From: Pelagomonas calceolata
Taxonomy: Eukaryota > Sar > Pelagophyceae > Pelagomonadales > Pelagomonadaceae
NCBI GenBank assembly: GCA_918797485.1
Contig: CAKKNE010000002.1
Coordinates: forward strand, 4,802,501-4,866,500
Length of the DNA stretch: 64,000 nucleotides
Direction of reading: 5' to 3'
Numbering within the stretch: position 1 is the first letter of the stretch; the number at the start of each line of letters is the position of its first letter. Positions 55,464 to 64,000 of the stretch are shown piece after piece. Below the pieces are notes generated by a model. That model was not told the DNA's origin, did no database searches, and saw only the letters and a list, made by a program, of their open reading frames with translations. A program made the translations under genes and the position numbers.

Positions 55464-57671
55464 ATGCCCTCGACAGCGCGCCTAGGCAGAGGCGAAAGCA
55501 CAATGAAGCGCCGCGACGAGAATCGAGTGGGAGAGACCGTCACGGAGCTGTTCGGTAACGAAGACCTCGACGCTCAAACTGCTTTAAAGTTGGAAGCCCT
55601 GGCGGCGCTCCACGAGCGCAAGGTCGGAGCCCTCATGAAGAGCATCAGCGCCCAGAAAGAAGAGCTCGCGAAGCTCAAGGCGGCGTCCAGGGAGCATAGA
55701 CGGTCCCAACTCATCCAGGATTTGAGGAATCAAGTGCGCGAGCAGGAGTTGGCCGTTGATGTGCTCAAAGAAGCCCTAGTCGAAGGGCCGCGCGGCCAAC
55801 TGACCCAGGAGGCGGTCAACGAGCTTGTTATATTACGAACGCTGGGCGGGCCGAAGCGCTTCCGACCTAAAACCAGAGAAGAGTTGCAGAACGAGTTGCT
55901 GCACAAGCCGGCGGTTGTCAAGCGGACGATTCGGAGGAGGGAAGCGAAGCCGACGCGCGCCTGGGAGCCCCAGCCTACGCGGACGCCCATCGCCGAGGAG
56001 AAGGAGTGCAAGGGTTCTGAAACTCCAAGAGTGTTGCGGGATACTGGGGACCAACCAGAGGGGTTGCCCTCCGCGGCTCACCTCCGAGAATTAGCCGAGG
56101 CGTCCGCGAAAGCAGAACAAGCGGAAGTTGCAGTGGCGAGAGCCGATCTACGCGTCGCGGAGTTACAGAGAGAGCTGGATGCGTTGCGGGCCGAGAAATT
56201 TGCGGCGGAACGAAAAGTCGACGACCTCCAGGACGACGCGTCCCGCGCCGAGGACCTGCGACGAAGGTTGGAGGAGACGCGGCGGCAGGTCAGCGAGGCG
56301 GAACGGGACTGCGCGCGCGCTGCTGGCGAGCGGGACGCCTTGCAGCTCGAATTGGAGCATGCTCGCGCTAGCAACGACGCGGATATCCACGCCCTCAAAG
56401 CGGACCTCGACGCGGCCAAGGAGGAGCTCGCCGCTGCTTTATCGCAGGAGGCCGAGTTGCAGGCCCAGTGTCGGCTCGAAAGAGAGCGGGCCTCCGGTGC
56501 TACTTCTTCGGTCAAGTCGGAGGCCTCGGCCCTTCGTAAGGAACTAGCGACGGCGGAACGGCAACTCAAGGAATCGGAGCGATCCAATGATAAATTAAGA
56601 AGGCAACTCGAGAAGGCGGAATCTGACTGCAAGTCGGAACGGGAAGCCCTGCAGCGGGACATGAAACGGGCCCGAAATGCTGAGAGGGAGGCTGCTAGGA
56701 AGGAAGTGCGGGAGCTCGAGGTGAGAGCGTCGCAAGAAAAACGGGAGCTTGAGGTGAGAGCGTCGCAGGAGCAGGATAAAGCTAGGAAAGTTTCGGATAA
56801 CGACGCGGTGTCTGCGGCCAAGGCCGAGCTGCTCCAGCAGCACGTCGACGCCTTACGGGATGAATTACGACGTAAGGATGATGATATGGCGGATCAGAGA
56901 GCCACGTCAGACGCCGAGCGCCAGGCCCTCCAAGAAAAGTGCAACGCGCTCGAGGTCGAGCTCGAAAAATGTCGAGGCCAGGCTTCTTTAGACGTGCAGG
57001 CCGCCGAACGACGGGCGGACTCGCTGGCGAAGGAGGCGCGGGCGCTGCAGGCTCGGGCGGACCGGCTCGAGGAGCTCGGCGGTAACAGGAGGAGGAAGCC
57101 GGCGGCGTCGTCGTCCTCCTCGTCGTCGAAGACGCCGCGGTCCGACGACGACGACGACGAGGAGCTCTACCATACGCGCGCGGCGCTCGCCGCCCATATG
57201 CGACTGGCGGACGCGTATGCCAACCAGCATGCTTTGCAACAGGTTCCTGATGACAGAGCCGAGCAATTGAATGAAAGGGTCCTGGCTCGAGCTCGGAGGG
57301 ACCTGGAGAAGGCCTTAGCTGGGTCTAGGCCTCTGGGCGCGTTCTACTCGAGGATGTTGGAAAGAATTGAATCGAAATCCTCAACAGTACCTCTATCGCG
57401 GAACAAGGGCGGCCCACCGCCACGACCTAAACCGCAGTCCCAGAAGCGCGAGCAGCGCATCCACCACGGCCGGGGCACGCACGCGGCCATGGTCGACGGC
57501 ACGCCGCCTCCCGATTTGGCGCGGCTCGAGATTAGAGGAGGCCACCGGTCGTCGTCCTCCGAATCAGGATCATTGGATGACCGCTTCGACGTCGACGACG
57601 ACCACCTCGACTACTCGCAGTCGTCGGTCAGCGCGAAGTCTAGTCGTACGTACGACCCGGACGCGCGTTAG
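55464..57671 (+). CDS. Long coiled-coil protein
   Basis: The ATG at 55464, in a GCCACC context, gives 735 residues. After a short globular N-terminus (K-R-F-R-P-K-T-R-E-E-L-Q near 140), an almost continuous coiled coil runs from about 210 to 560 with heptad Leu/Ala and dense Glu/Arg/Lys. It includes an 11-residue duplication (R-E-L-E-V-R-A-S-Q-E-K/Q). A Ser-run/Asp-run low-complexity hinge (about 575-600) precedes a Pro- and Ser-rich tail. Such proteins are usually structural (basal body, golgin or motor tether). No motor or globular enzyme domain is visible. Confidence 0.78.
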   Translation: MPSTARLGRGESTMKRRDENRVGETVTELFGNEDLDAQTALKLEALAALHERKVGALMKSISAQKEELAKLKAASREHRRSQLIQDLRNQVREQELAVDVLKEALVEGPRGQLTQEAVNELVILRTLGGPKRFRPKTREELQNELLHKPAVVKRTIRRREAKPTRAWEPQPTRTPIAEEKECKGSETPRVLRDTGDQPEGLPSAAHLRELAEASAKAEQAEVAVARADLRVAELQRELDALRAEKFAAERKVDDLQDDASRAEDLRRRLEETRRQVSEAERDCARAAGERDALQLELEHARASNDADIHALKADLDAAKEELAAALSQEAELQAQCRLERERASGATSSVKSEASALRKELATAERQLKESERSNDKLRRQLEKAESDCKSEREALQRDMKRARNAEREAARKEVRELEVRASQEKRELEVRASQEQDKARKVSDNDAVSAAKAELLQQHVDALRDELRRKDDDMADQRATSDAERQALQEKCNALEVELEKCRGQASLDVQAAERRADSLAKEARALQARADRLEELGGNRRRKPAASSSSSSSKTPRSDDDDDEELYHTRAALAAHMRLADAYANQHALQQVPDDRAEQLNERVLARARRDLEKALAGSRPLGAFYSRMLERIESKSSTVPLSRNKGGPPPRPKPQSQKREQRIHHGRGTHAAMVDGTPPPDLARLEIRGGHRSSSSESGSLDDRFDVDDDHLDYSQSSVSAKSSRTYDPDAR

Positions 57672-57919
57672 AGGTCTCCTGCGTAATCATTGAGGGATAG
57701 TATTCCTGCTCGGTGGCGTGGCGGTCCACGGAGGTCTCCTGGGAACCCCGACGGCGTGGAATCGATAGGTCAAGTATACCTGCGGTATAAGTACCATACC
57801 ACGGTACCGGTACACCGCATTTTCGTAATTCACGAGGCTCAAACTCGCTGCGCAACGTCACAAATTTCAGCGCGACGCGTCGACAGCAGCCCGAATTTGA
57901 ACGCGCGCATAACAGCGTG
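57672..57919. other. Intergenic spacer with short palindromes
   Basis: This 248-bp spacer holds two GAGGTCTCCTG words (57671 and 57732) and a self-complementary run around 57783-57811 (GGTATAAGTACCATACC and CGGTACCGGTAC). No gene is supported. Confidence 0.4.
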
Positions 57920-58879
57920 ATGAGGCTGCCCGAAACTGATGATGAGGCAGAAGACAGGCGCAAGGACATCCGAAGAAGGTACAAAGACGCCGGCAAGCGG
58001 CTGCGCAGCTTTGCAAGATATGGTGACCTGGCATCGGTGTTGCAGCTCTTGCCCGAAGGCGTGTACGCGTTCTGCGCAGGGTCGCACCCGCGGCTTGGCG
58101 CCGCCTCGCCAGTGCGCCTCTTGCCGCGGCCGCTGGTGAAGGTTATAGCGCGCTTCGCTCACGAGAAGATCGACATAAACGCGGCCGACGACCGCCAGGG
58201 TCTAAGTCGTGGCGGGACGGCGTTGCATCAAGCGTGCGAGGACGGCCACGTAGAAGTTGCGAAGGCGCTCATCCGCAACGGAGCCGATATTAACGCCATG
58301 AGGTACCTCGACGAGACCGTGCTGATGGCCGCGTGCGCGGCGCGGCGCGGAACACATGGTTTTCAACGCCCGGATCTAGACACGGCGCGACTCATTTTGG
58401 AATCTGGAGCGGACGTCAATCTTGGGAGTCCGCTGTTCAATGCAGCCTTTTGCAATCACGTCGACGTCGTCCGACTGCTCCTGGAGTTTCGTGCCGAGGT
58501 CGACCGGCGGAACAGGTGGGGCACGACCCCTCTCATCGCGGCCGCGAAGGAGGGGCACGACGAGTGCGTGCGCGTCCTCCTGGACGCGGGCGCCGCTGTA
58601 GACGGGAGCGAGGAGACGGGCAGGCGCGCGCTGTACTACGCGTGTTACGAGGGCTATACGTCGACGGCGCAGCTCCTCCTCGCCCGCGGCGCCGACGTCT
58701 CCGCGAGCAATGGCAGAGACCCCTTCCGCCCCGTTTTCCGGGCAATTACGTACGACAAAGATAAACGAAAAATTGGCGAGGCCCTCCTCGCGACGATGCG
58801 GGCCCGCACCGCGCGCCTCGAAGCCGAGAATGCTGAGCTCAAGTCGCGGCTCGCGCGCTACGAGACTAACAATGCGTAG
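57920..58879 (+). CDS. Ankyrin-repeat protein
   Basis: The ATG at 57920 gives 319 residues; the GTG just before it is ignored. About six ankyrin repeats run from residue 85 to 265, with clear T-A-L-H-Q-A-C-E-D-G-H-V-E-V-A-K-A-L-I-R-N-G-A-D-I and T-P-L-I-A-A-A-K-E-G-H-D-E-C-V-R-V-L-L-D-A-G-A units. A short C-terminal coiled coil (R-L-E-A-E-N-A-E-L-K-S-R-L) follows. It is a protein-interaction module of unknown partner and converges on the DAHP synthase gene. Confidence 0.88.
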   Translation: MRLPETDDEAEDRRKDIRRRYKDAGKRLRSFARYGDLASVLQLLPEGVYAFCAGSHPRLGAASPVRLLPRPLVKVIARFAHEKIDINAADDRQGLSRGGTALHQACEDGHVEVAKALIRNGADINAMRYLDETVLMAACAARRGTHGFQRPDLDTARLILESGADVNLGSPLFNAAFCNHVDVVRLLLEFRAEVDRRNRWGTTPLIAAAKEGHDECVRVLLDAGAAVDGSEETGRRALYYACYEGYTSTAQLLLARGADVSASNGRDPFRPVFRAITYDKDKRKIGEALLATMRARTARLEAENAELKSRLARYETNNA

Positions 58880-58975
58880 TAGACTCACAATAACCACCCG
58901 GCCGACGCGGGTCTGCGTGACCGCACGCCGGCCCGAGACGACACCGAGAAGGAGGGATATATTACCCGGGGAGAC

Positions 58976-60469
58976 CTAATCCAACATCGCCGGCAAGCCA
59001 GCCTGCCCCCGCAATCTTTCGGCGACCATGAACGCGATCTCGAGCGCCTGCGCCGAGTTCAGCCGCGGGTCGCAGTGCGTCAGGTACTTCGTGTCCAAGC
59101 CTCTTGGGCCGTCCACCGTCACGGCGTTCATGTCGCCGCCCACACACTCGGTGACGTCTTTCCCCGTCATCTCGAGGTGAATCCCGCCCGCGTGCGTCCC
59201 GCACTGCTCGTGGACGTCGAAGAAGGCCTGGATCTCGGCCTTGATCGCCGCCACGTCTCGCGTCTTGAAGCCGTTGCTGGACGTGTAGGTGTTGCCGTGG
59301 ACGGGGTCGCAGACCCACAAGGCGGCCCTTCCTTCGGCCTTGACCCTGTTTAATACAGAAGGTAAATGTTCTCGAAGTTTGTCGGCGGACATGCGCGTGA
59401 TCAACGTGACCTTGCCCGGCACGTTCTTCGGGTTGAACGTGTCCAGGATCTCGATGACGTCGTCGGGCGAGGCCTTGTCGCTAATCTTCACGCCGACCGG
59501 ATTCTGGATGCCGCGCACGAACTCGAAGTGCGCGAGACCCGGCTGTCTCGTCCGCTCGCCGACCCAGAGCAAATGCGCAGAACAGTCGTACCACCTGCCT
59601 GTGGTAGAGTCCTCCCTAGTCATCGCCTGCTCGTAAGGCAGCAGAAGACACTCGTGGGCCGTGTAGAAGTTGGACTGCGTGAACTCCGGGGTGGTCGTGT
59701 CCACGCCGATGGCCCTCATAAAGCGCAAAGACTCTTCGACCTTCGTCGCGAGCCTTCTATATTGAGACCCCTGTTGCGTCTGCTCGACGAAGTCCAGGTT
59801 CCAGTTGTGTAAACGCGACAGATCGGCGTAGCCGCCGGTAGAAAAGGCCCGCAAGATGTTCAGCGTCTGGGCGCACTGGTGGTAGGCCTTGACCATCCTA
59901 CTCGGATTCGGTTCTCGGGCTTCGGCCGTAAACTTGTCCTCATTAATATTGTCGCCCTGGTAGGACGGTAGAGTGACGCCATCTATCGTCTCGGTCGACG
60001 ACGAGCGAGGCTTGGCGAACTGGCCCGCCATGCGCCCGATCTTGATGACGGGCTGGCCGCCGCCATAGGTGCAGATCAGGGCCATCTGTAAGATAACTCT
60101 GAAGGTGTCTCTCACATGATCTACCGAGAACTCGTCAAAGGATTCCGCACAATCACCGCCAAAAATGACAAACCCGTCACCCTTGCAGGCTCGGCCGAGG
60201 TCGGACATGAGCGTGCGTACTTCTCCCGCGAACACTAATGGGGCACTACCGGCGAGTTCCTCCTCCGCTTTTCGGAGTTTTTCTTCATCATATTTGGGGA
60301 TCTGCTTCGCCTCGTAGTTTCTCCACGAACCGGGGCTCCAGGGCGCGTCGACGGGGCTCGCGAGGACCGATCTCGCGGTGAGGGGCTTCGTGGCGGGCTG
60401 CGGCGCTAGCAAGGCCGCGGCGGAGCTCACCGACGCGGCGGCGAGGAGGGGACGCCTGAGCTTCACCAT
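58976..60469 (-). CDS. Class II DAHP synthase (shikimate pathway), plastid-targeted
   Basis: The ATG at 60469 gives 497 residues; the longer open frame upstream lacks an ATG. Residues 1-22 form a hydrophobic signal sequence (L-L-A-A-A-S-V-S-S-A-A-A-L-L-A-P), followed by a transit-like stretch to about 35. The enzyme body is plant/microbial class II: W-S-P-G-S-W-R near 43, F-G-G-D-C-A-E-S-F-D near 105, P-V-I-K-I-G-R-M-A-G-Q-F-A-K-P-R-S, W-V-G-E-R-T-R-Q near 305, K-I-S-D-K-A, W-V-C-D-P-V-H-G-N-T near 385 and H-L-E-M-T-G-K-D-V-T-E-C-V-G-G. It condenses phosphoenolpyruvate and erythrose 4-phosphate to DAHP, opening aromatic amino acid synthesis, presumably in the plastid. Confidence 0.95.
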   Translation of the reverse strand: MVKLRRPLLAAASVSSAAALLAPQPATKPLTARSVLASPVDAPWSPGSWRNYEAKQIPKYDEEKLRKAEEELAGSAPLVFAGEVRTLMSDLGRACKGDGFVIFGGDCAESFDEFSVDHVRDTFRVILQMALICTYGGGQPVIKIGRMAGQFAKPRSSSTETIDGVTLPSYQGDNINEDKFTAEAREPNPSRMVKAYHQCAQTLNILRAFSTGGYADLSRLHNWNLDFVEQTQQGSQYRRLATKVEESLRFMRAIGVDTTTPEFTQSNFYTAHECLLLPYEQAMTREDSTTGRWYDCSAHLLWVGERTRQPGLAHFEFVRGIQNPVGVKISDKASPDDVIEILDTFNPKNVPGKVTLITRMSADKLREHLPSVLNRVKAEGRAALWVCDPVHGNTYTSSNGFKTRDVAAIKAEIQAFFDVHEQCGTHAGGIHLEMTGKDVTECVGGDMNAVTVDGPRGLDTKYLTHCDPRLNSAQALEIAFMVAERLRGQAGLPAMLD

Positions 60470-60803
60470 CCTGGGCTTCTTGCGGCAATTTGCCGCTGGC
60501 CTCAAAGAGGGTTTCTTTTGGCCGGCGGGGGCCGCGGCGACGCGGTTTTTCGTCCTCGGCGCTGGAGTTGGTCTACAGGCTCGCACTGAAGCTGCCAGGT
60601 AGTGCTCAAACAAGCTCAACCAGGCGAACAGGGGCCGAAGGCGTGATCGATGAAATTGCCGTCGCTAGTGTGTCGATACGCTAACGCCCGGTTCAGACTT
60701 CGACGGCCCCAGACGCAAGTCGATGCTCGCCGGTCGGGCTAATCATGACTATAGGGTGATTCACTAACAATTTAAGACGGACGGGACGGACGCGGCCGAC
60801 GGC
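60470..60803. promoter_or_regulatory. Promoter region of the DAHP synthase gene
   Basis: A 334-bp spacer between two minus-strand genes, with a degenerate CTAG palindrome at 60663-60685, 194 bp from the DAHP synthase ATG. Confidence 0.5.
60663..60685 (-). promoter_or_regulatory. CTAG palindrome motif, copy g (divergent)
   Basis: GCTAGTGTGTCGATACG then CTAACG; the ACACTAGC arm is intact and the other arm has one change. Confidence 0.5.
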
Positions 60804-63104
60804 TCAGAACCCCTGCCCCGGAAAGCCGCCCGGGAACTGCTGCTGCTGCATGTTCATCTGCGGCGGGAAGCCCTGCTGCTGCGGCGGCGGGAAGCCCGGT
60901 TGTTGCTGGAATCCCTGCTGCGGTTGGCCGCCGAACGCGCCTCCAAACTGCTGCGGCGGGAAAGCCTGTTGCTGCTGCTGAGGGAAGCCGCCCGGCTGCT
61001 GTTGAGGATAGCCCTGCTGCGGCGGGAAGCCCTGCTGCTGCTGAGGATAACCCTGCTGCGGATAACCCGATTGCTGCTGTACAAACTGCGGCTGCTGCTG
61101 GGCATAACCCTGCTGGAAGCCCATGGCCGGCTGTTGCACTTGGGGCCAATCCAGCGTCGGCGGCGGCGCCGCGGCGCCCGCGTTGTAGTCGGGCACGAAC
61201 TTCTCCAACCGTTGGGCGTCCGTCTGTCTTTCCGCACCCGTCGAGTCGAGCTGGATCGAATAATAGGGAGGATCGCCGGCGTCCCAGTGGACCTTGAGGA
61301 CCGTCGCCTTCTCGGGTGGTAAAGTGGAGCCCTTGGGCGGCTTGTAGAGGACGCGGTCGTTCGGTTGAAACGGGGCGGTCTTGCCGTTGCTGTTGGCCGA
61401 GACCCCACCGCCCGTGAGCTCGGCGAAGGGGTCCGCGGACGCCTTTTGTGAGGACGCTGGCGGCGGCGAGGCGGGCACGAGGACGTGCGCCGCCTCCGTC
61501 GTGCGCGTGGACCCGTTTGTTAAGGTAACGGTGTAGTAGGGCTCGGCGGCGTCCGTGTGGACCGTCGTGACCGTGCACTGTTCAATTTTGCCCATCATCT
61601 CGTAGTAAGCTTTGGACCCTTGCGTCGGCGGCGTCTTTGTTAGTTCGGTGACGGACGGCACGACGCGTTGCGCGTCGTTGCGGCCCTTCACTAGTATTCC
61701 GGAGCCCTGGGCCTGGAGGATGGTGACCTTCTCCAGCGCACCGTTCGGCGCCGCCGCTAGAGCTATTGAGCCGGGCGCCGGGCCCACGGGCGCTGAAGCG
61801 GGCGCCGAAGCGTTCCAGGAGCCCGACGGCGACGCGCGCGTCTGGGGGGGCGGCGCCATCATGCTTGATGGAGACGGCATGGCGTTGGAAACCGGGGGCG
61901 CGGCCATGGCGCTCCACGAGCCCGAGGGCGAGTTGCGCGTCTGTGGAGCCATCGCGCCCGCTGCCGGCGGCGCGGCCATCGCGAAGGAGCCGGAGGGCGA
62001 CGCGCGTGTCGGCGCCGTCGGCGGCGAGGGCATCGCCATGGCCGGCGCGCCGTTCGGCGACCCCTGGGGCGGCGGCGTCAGGCTCCAGGACCCCGCAGGC
62101 GACGGCCGCGTCGGCGGCGAGCCGGGCAGCGCGGCCTGGACCGGGGCCATCGCGAACGGGTCCGCGGCCGGCGCGGCGAACGGGTCCGCGGCCGCTGGTG
62201 GCGACGCGAAGGGGTCCGGCGCGGCCGCGGGCGGCGCCGGCGCGCCGGGCGGCGGCGCCAGCGCGAAGGCCGGCTGCGCGGCGGGCGCGGCGGGCGGCGG
62301 CGCCAGCGCGAACGGCTGCGCGGCCGGCGGCGGCGCCAGGGCGACGGCCGGCTGGGACGCGGGCGGCGCGGCGAAGGCGTCTCCAAAAAGATCCGGGGCG
62401 CTCGGCGGCGGCTGCGCCTGGAGCCGGGCGTTCTCTGCTCTTAAACGAGCGATCTCGGCGTCGCGCGCGTCCGTCGGCGCGGCGGCGCGCGGCGCCACAT
62501 TAAACTGGGGCGCCGGCGCCGCCGCGGCGCCGCGGTGCGTCGTCGCGAAGCCCTGGGGCTCGGGAGTGCCCTTCTTCTTGGCGCCGAACGAGATGGAGAT
62601 GCGGCGGCGGCCGTCCGCGGGCGGCGCCGGTTTTGGTGGCGCGGGCGGCGGCGCCGCGGCGAAGACTGGTGCTGGTGGAGGCGCCACGGGGCGCGGCGCG
62701 GGGACCGGCGGCGGCGCCGGTTGGCCGCCCGCGACCCAGGCCTTGTCGACGTACTTGCGCGACAGGAACCGTTTTAAAGCTTCGCGCGGCGCGCCCGCCG
62801 GCGGCTCGCCGTCGCTTTGAGACCAGCGCGCGAGCCAAATTTTTCTTGAAGCTTCATTCCCGTGCTGCCGTAAACCTCGCACCTCGTCCGTCTCGAACTC
62901 GGCGAGCGACACGCTCTTCAGCTTGTTGTCGGGAAAGAGCTCGCGGTGCGCGTTCGCGCAGGGCTGGCAGACGAAGGTGCGGAAGGCGATGCAGGCGACG
63001 GTCGGGCCGCGCGCCGCGCAGTCCGCGCAGCGCCGGTTGCCCTCCCGCTTCAGGGCGTCCTTGACGGCGCGCGTGTTGCGGTCTATTGTTTCTTGGGAGG
63101 GCAT
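60804..63104 (-). CDS. ArfGAP protein with Gln-rich tail
   Basis: The ATG at 63104 gives 766 residues. The ArfGAP zinc finger is at the N-terminus: C26-x2-C29-x16-C46-x2-C49, with arginine finger R54 (N-A-H-R-E-L). It stimulates GTP hydrolysis on Arf GTPases in coated-vesicle traffic. A very long Ala/Pro-rich linker (about 165-480) contains repeats of A-L-A-P-P-P-A-A-Q-P and S-P-S-G-S-W. Two related beta modules (about 500-590 and 625-690) share V-T/V-L...Y-Y-x-V/I-x-L and look Tudor- or SH3-like. The last 80 residues are Gln/Gly/Phe-rich (Q-Q-G-Y-P-Q-Q), prion-like in composition. The finger-plus-disordered-tail plan resembles AGFG-type ArfGAPs. Confidence 0.88.
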   Translation of the reverse strand: MPSQETIDRNTRAVKDALKREGNRRCADCAARGPTVACIAFRTFVCQPCANAHRELFPDNKLKSVSLAEFETDEVRGLRQHGNEASRKIWLARWSQSDGEPPAGAPREALKRFLSRKYVDKAWVAGGQPAPPPVPAPRPVAPPPAPVFAAAPPPAPPKPAPPADGRRRISISFGAKKKGTPEPQGFATTHRGAAAAPAPQFNVAPRAAAPTDARDAEIARLRAENARLQAQPPPSAPDLFGDAFAAPPASQPAVALAPPPAAQPFALAPPPAAPAAQPAFALAPPPGAPAPPAAAPDPFASPPAAADPFAAPAADPFAMAPVQAALPGSPPTRPSPAGSWSLTPPPQGSPNGAPAMAMPSPPTAPTRASPSGSFAMAAPPAAGAMAPQTRNSPSGSWSAMAAPPVSNAMPSPSSMMAPPPQTRASPSGSWNASAPASAPVGPAPGSIALAAAPNGALEKVTILQAQGSGILVKGRNDAQRVVPSVTELTKTPPTQGSKAYYEMMGKIEQCTVTTVHTDAAEPYYTVTLTNGSTRTTEAAHVLVPASPPPASSQKASADPFAELTGGGVSANSNGKTAPFQPNDRVLYKPPKGSTLPPEKATVLKVHWDAGDPPYYSIQLDSTGAERQTDAQRLEKFVPDYNAGAAAPPPTLDWPQVQQPAMGFQQGYAQQQPQFVQQQSGYPQQGYPQQQQGFPPQQGYPQQQPGGFPQQQQQAFPPQQFGGAFGGQPQQGFQQQPGFPPPQQQGFPPQMNMQQQQFPGGFPGQGF

Positions 63105-63494
63105 CGCGTCCTGCTTTTTTTGCGGTCGCTTGGCTGGTGTCTTTGGACTGGCTCTCCTTTTAACTGGGGCGCTCGCTTCGCCTTGCGCTCGCGAGTGCGG
63201 GTGCGCGGCGGGAACGTGCGCTTCTGTAAGCGGTGATCCAACCGTGGGCTGTGTAAAACCGCGACCACAGCTTTTTTTTTTGTGGAGCGCTAGTGTGTTA
63301 CAGCCTGCAGGCACGCTAGGTTTTCATATTGCCAGCCGCGGCGCCTCACCAACGAGCGCGTTCCGGCAGTCCCTGACGGCCTCGAGAGATTGATAGCTGC
63401 ACAGCGACAGCCCACAGCGACGAGCAGCTCTCGCACGCACGTATATTTCAAACTAGAGGTCCCGGCCTCACCGCGCAGCCGGACGCCGTAGACC
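63105..63494. promoter_or_regulatory. Divergent promoter region of ArfGAP and PSF1 genes
   Basis: A 390-bp spacer with a poly-T tract (63271-63280) and a stretched CTAG palindrome at 63288-63320, roughly 180 bp from each ATG. Confidence 0.5.
63288..63320 (-). promoter_or_regulatory. CTAG palindrome motif, copy h (stretched)
   Basis: CGCTAGTGTGTTACAGC, then CTGCAGGC, then ACGCTAGG: both arms are present with a longer centre. Confidence 0.45.
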
Positions 63495-64000
63495 ATGGCC
63501 GAGGCCTCCCCCGCGCGGCGCTTACTAGAACAAATAGAACGCTCCTCACGAAACGCGGAAGAGCCAGTCGGCGAGTTCAGCGACGAGGCCATGAGCCAAC
63601 TGAAAGCCGAGTGCGCCAAATTGTATAGCGAAGTCTTGAGACTCATGGACGGCGGCGACGCGCGCGTCGCGGATTTACCGGACGCGACGAAGGCTTCTTT
63701 GGTGGTTCACCACCAGCGCGTCCTGCGGAACAAGGAGTGCGCGCTGTTTTACTTGCGCGAGCGGCTCGAAGTGTTAACTAGATTGCGCTGCGAGGCCGGC
63801 TCCAATCTGCCCCGCAATGTAAGGAGGCACTGCTCGCCCCAGGAGTCGCAGTTCAACGCCGCCTACGACCAGCTGTACCAAGACTTCTGTCGAGCGTCGC
63901 GACTCGATCCTAGAGATTCATTGAAGCCGCCGCGCGATCTATATGTGGAAGTGCGGTGCAACGTCGACTGCGGCGACGTCCAGACCAAGCACTCCGGGAC
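63495..64000 (+). CDS. PSF1: GINS complex subunit Psf1, 3' partial
   Basis: The ATG at 63495 opens a frame that stays open to the window edge (168 complete codons). The helical A domain has M-S-Q-L-K-A-E-C-A-K-L-Y (about 33-44), the R-N-K-E-C-A-L-F-Y-L-R-E-R-L region near 80-93 typical of Psf1 (R-N-R-x-C-x-x-A-Y-L-x-x-R), and the signature L-K-P-P-R-D-L-Y-V-E-V-R near 145-156 that links to the C-terminal B domain. Psf1 is one of four GINS subunits of the CMG helicase that unwinds DNA at replication forks. The remaining B-domain residues lie outside the window. Confidence 0.9.
   Translation, partial: MAEASPARRLLEQIERSSRNAEEPVGEFSDEAMSQLKAECAKLYSEVLRLMDGGDARVADLPDATKASLVVHHQRVLRNKECALFYLRERLEVLTRLRCEAGSNLPRNVRRHCSPQESQFNAAYDQLYQDFCRASRLDPRDSLKPPRDLYVEVRCNVDCGDVQTKHSG

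Noticed and set aside
61612-62820. 402-codon open frame on the plus strand inside the ArfGAP gene
   Set aside because: It is a Gly/Ala mirror of the Ala/Pro-rich linker of the real gene; no promoter or conserved motif supports it.

Overview
The window looks like nuclear DNA of a very compact, GC-rich microbial eukaryote, most probably a photosynthetic stramenopile of the pelagophyte type (Aureococcus/Pelagomonas-like). Grounds: eukaryote-only genes (Ku70, GINS Psf1, Tubby, CDC50, ArfGAP, TOG-domain and Sfi1-like proteins, an RS-domain protein); plastid-style presequences; mostly intronless genes a few hundred bases apart on alternating strands; and short transposon-like introns (introners) with terminal inverted repeats and 8-bp target duplications, a type known from pelagophytes. 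The organism call is inference.

Layout. 0-16 kb: Sfi1-like repeat protein (5' partial), TPR/J-domain co-chaperone, TOG-domain microtubule protein, CDC50 flippase subunit, TPR protein, MYND/TPR protein, unknown. 16-27 kb: large unknown protein, small tetraspan membrane protein, Tubby-like protein, RS-domain protein, class 3 lipase, SOUL heme-binding protein. 27-37 kb: a partial 1-kb gene copy without introners, an unknown 765-codon gene, the full paralogue carrying three fresh introners and one decayed one, and a quinone oxidoreductase with two introner introns. 37-50 kb: FtsJ-type RNA methyltransferase sharing its stop with the oxidoreductase, YeiH-like transporter, SRPBCC protein, MAPK-like pseudokinase, ankyrin protein, unknown acidic protein, AAA/zinc-finger protein, KIX/F-box-like protein, Ku70. 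50-64 kb: plastid-targeted unknown, a head-to-head pair of SPFH proteins (one fused to a WWE domain, the other carrying an introner), coiled-coil protein, ankyrin protein, class II DAHP synthase, ArfGAP and the start of Psf1.

Three themes stand out. (1) Introners: five clear copies, three of them inside one gene. The intron is the element plus one target-site copy; the acceptor AG comes from the element end and the donor dinucleotide from the target. Two copies of one subfamily (about 95% identical by eye) lie in opposite orientations relative to transcription, and a paralogue gives empty sites. One intron appears to need a GA donor and two introns need GC. (2) A palindrome-like element, GCTAGCG...GTRAGACACTAGCA, recurs about ten times, nearly always 130-310 bp upstream of start codons and often in shared divergent promoters: a candidate core promoter or factor site. 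(3) Unusual protein architectures: WWE-SPFH fusion, AAA plus CCCH/Cys-rich protein, MAPK-like pseudokinase, and a KIX domain split between two reading frames.

The genes are mostly unrelated housekeeping functions (cytoskeleton, DNA replication and repair, membrane traffic, RNA modification, shikimate pathway, plastid proteins); no cluster with a single pathway is apparent.
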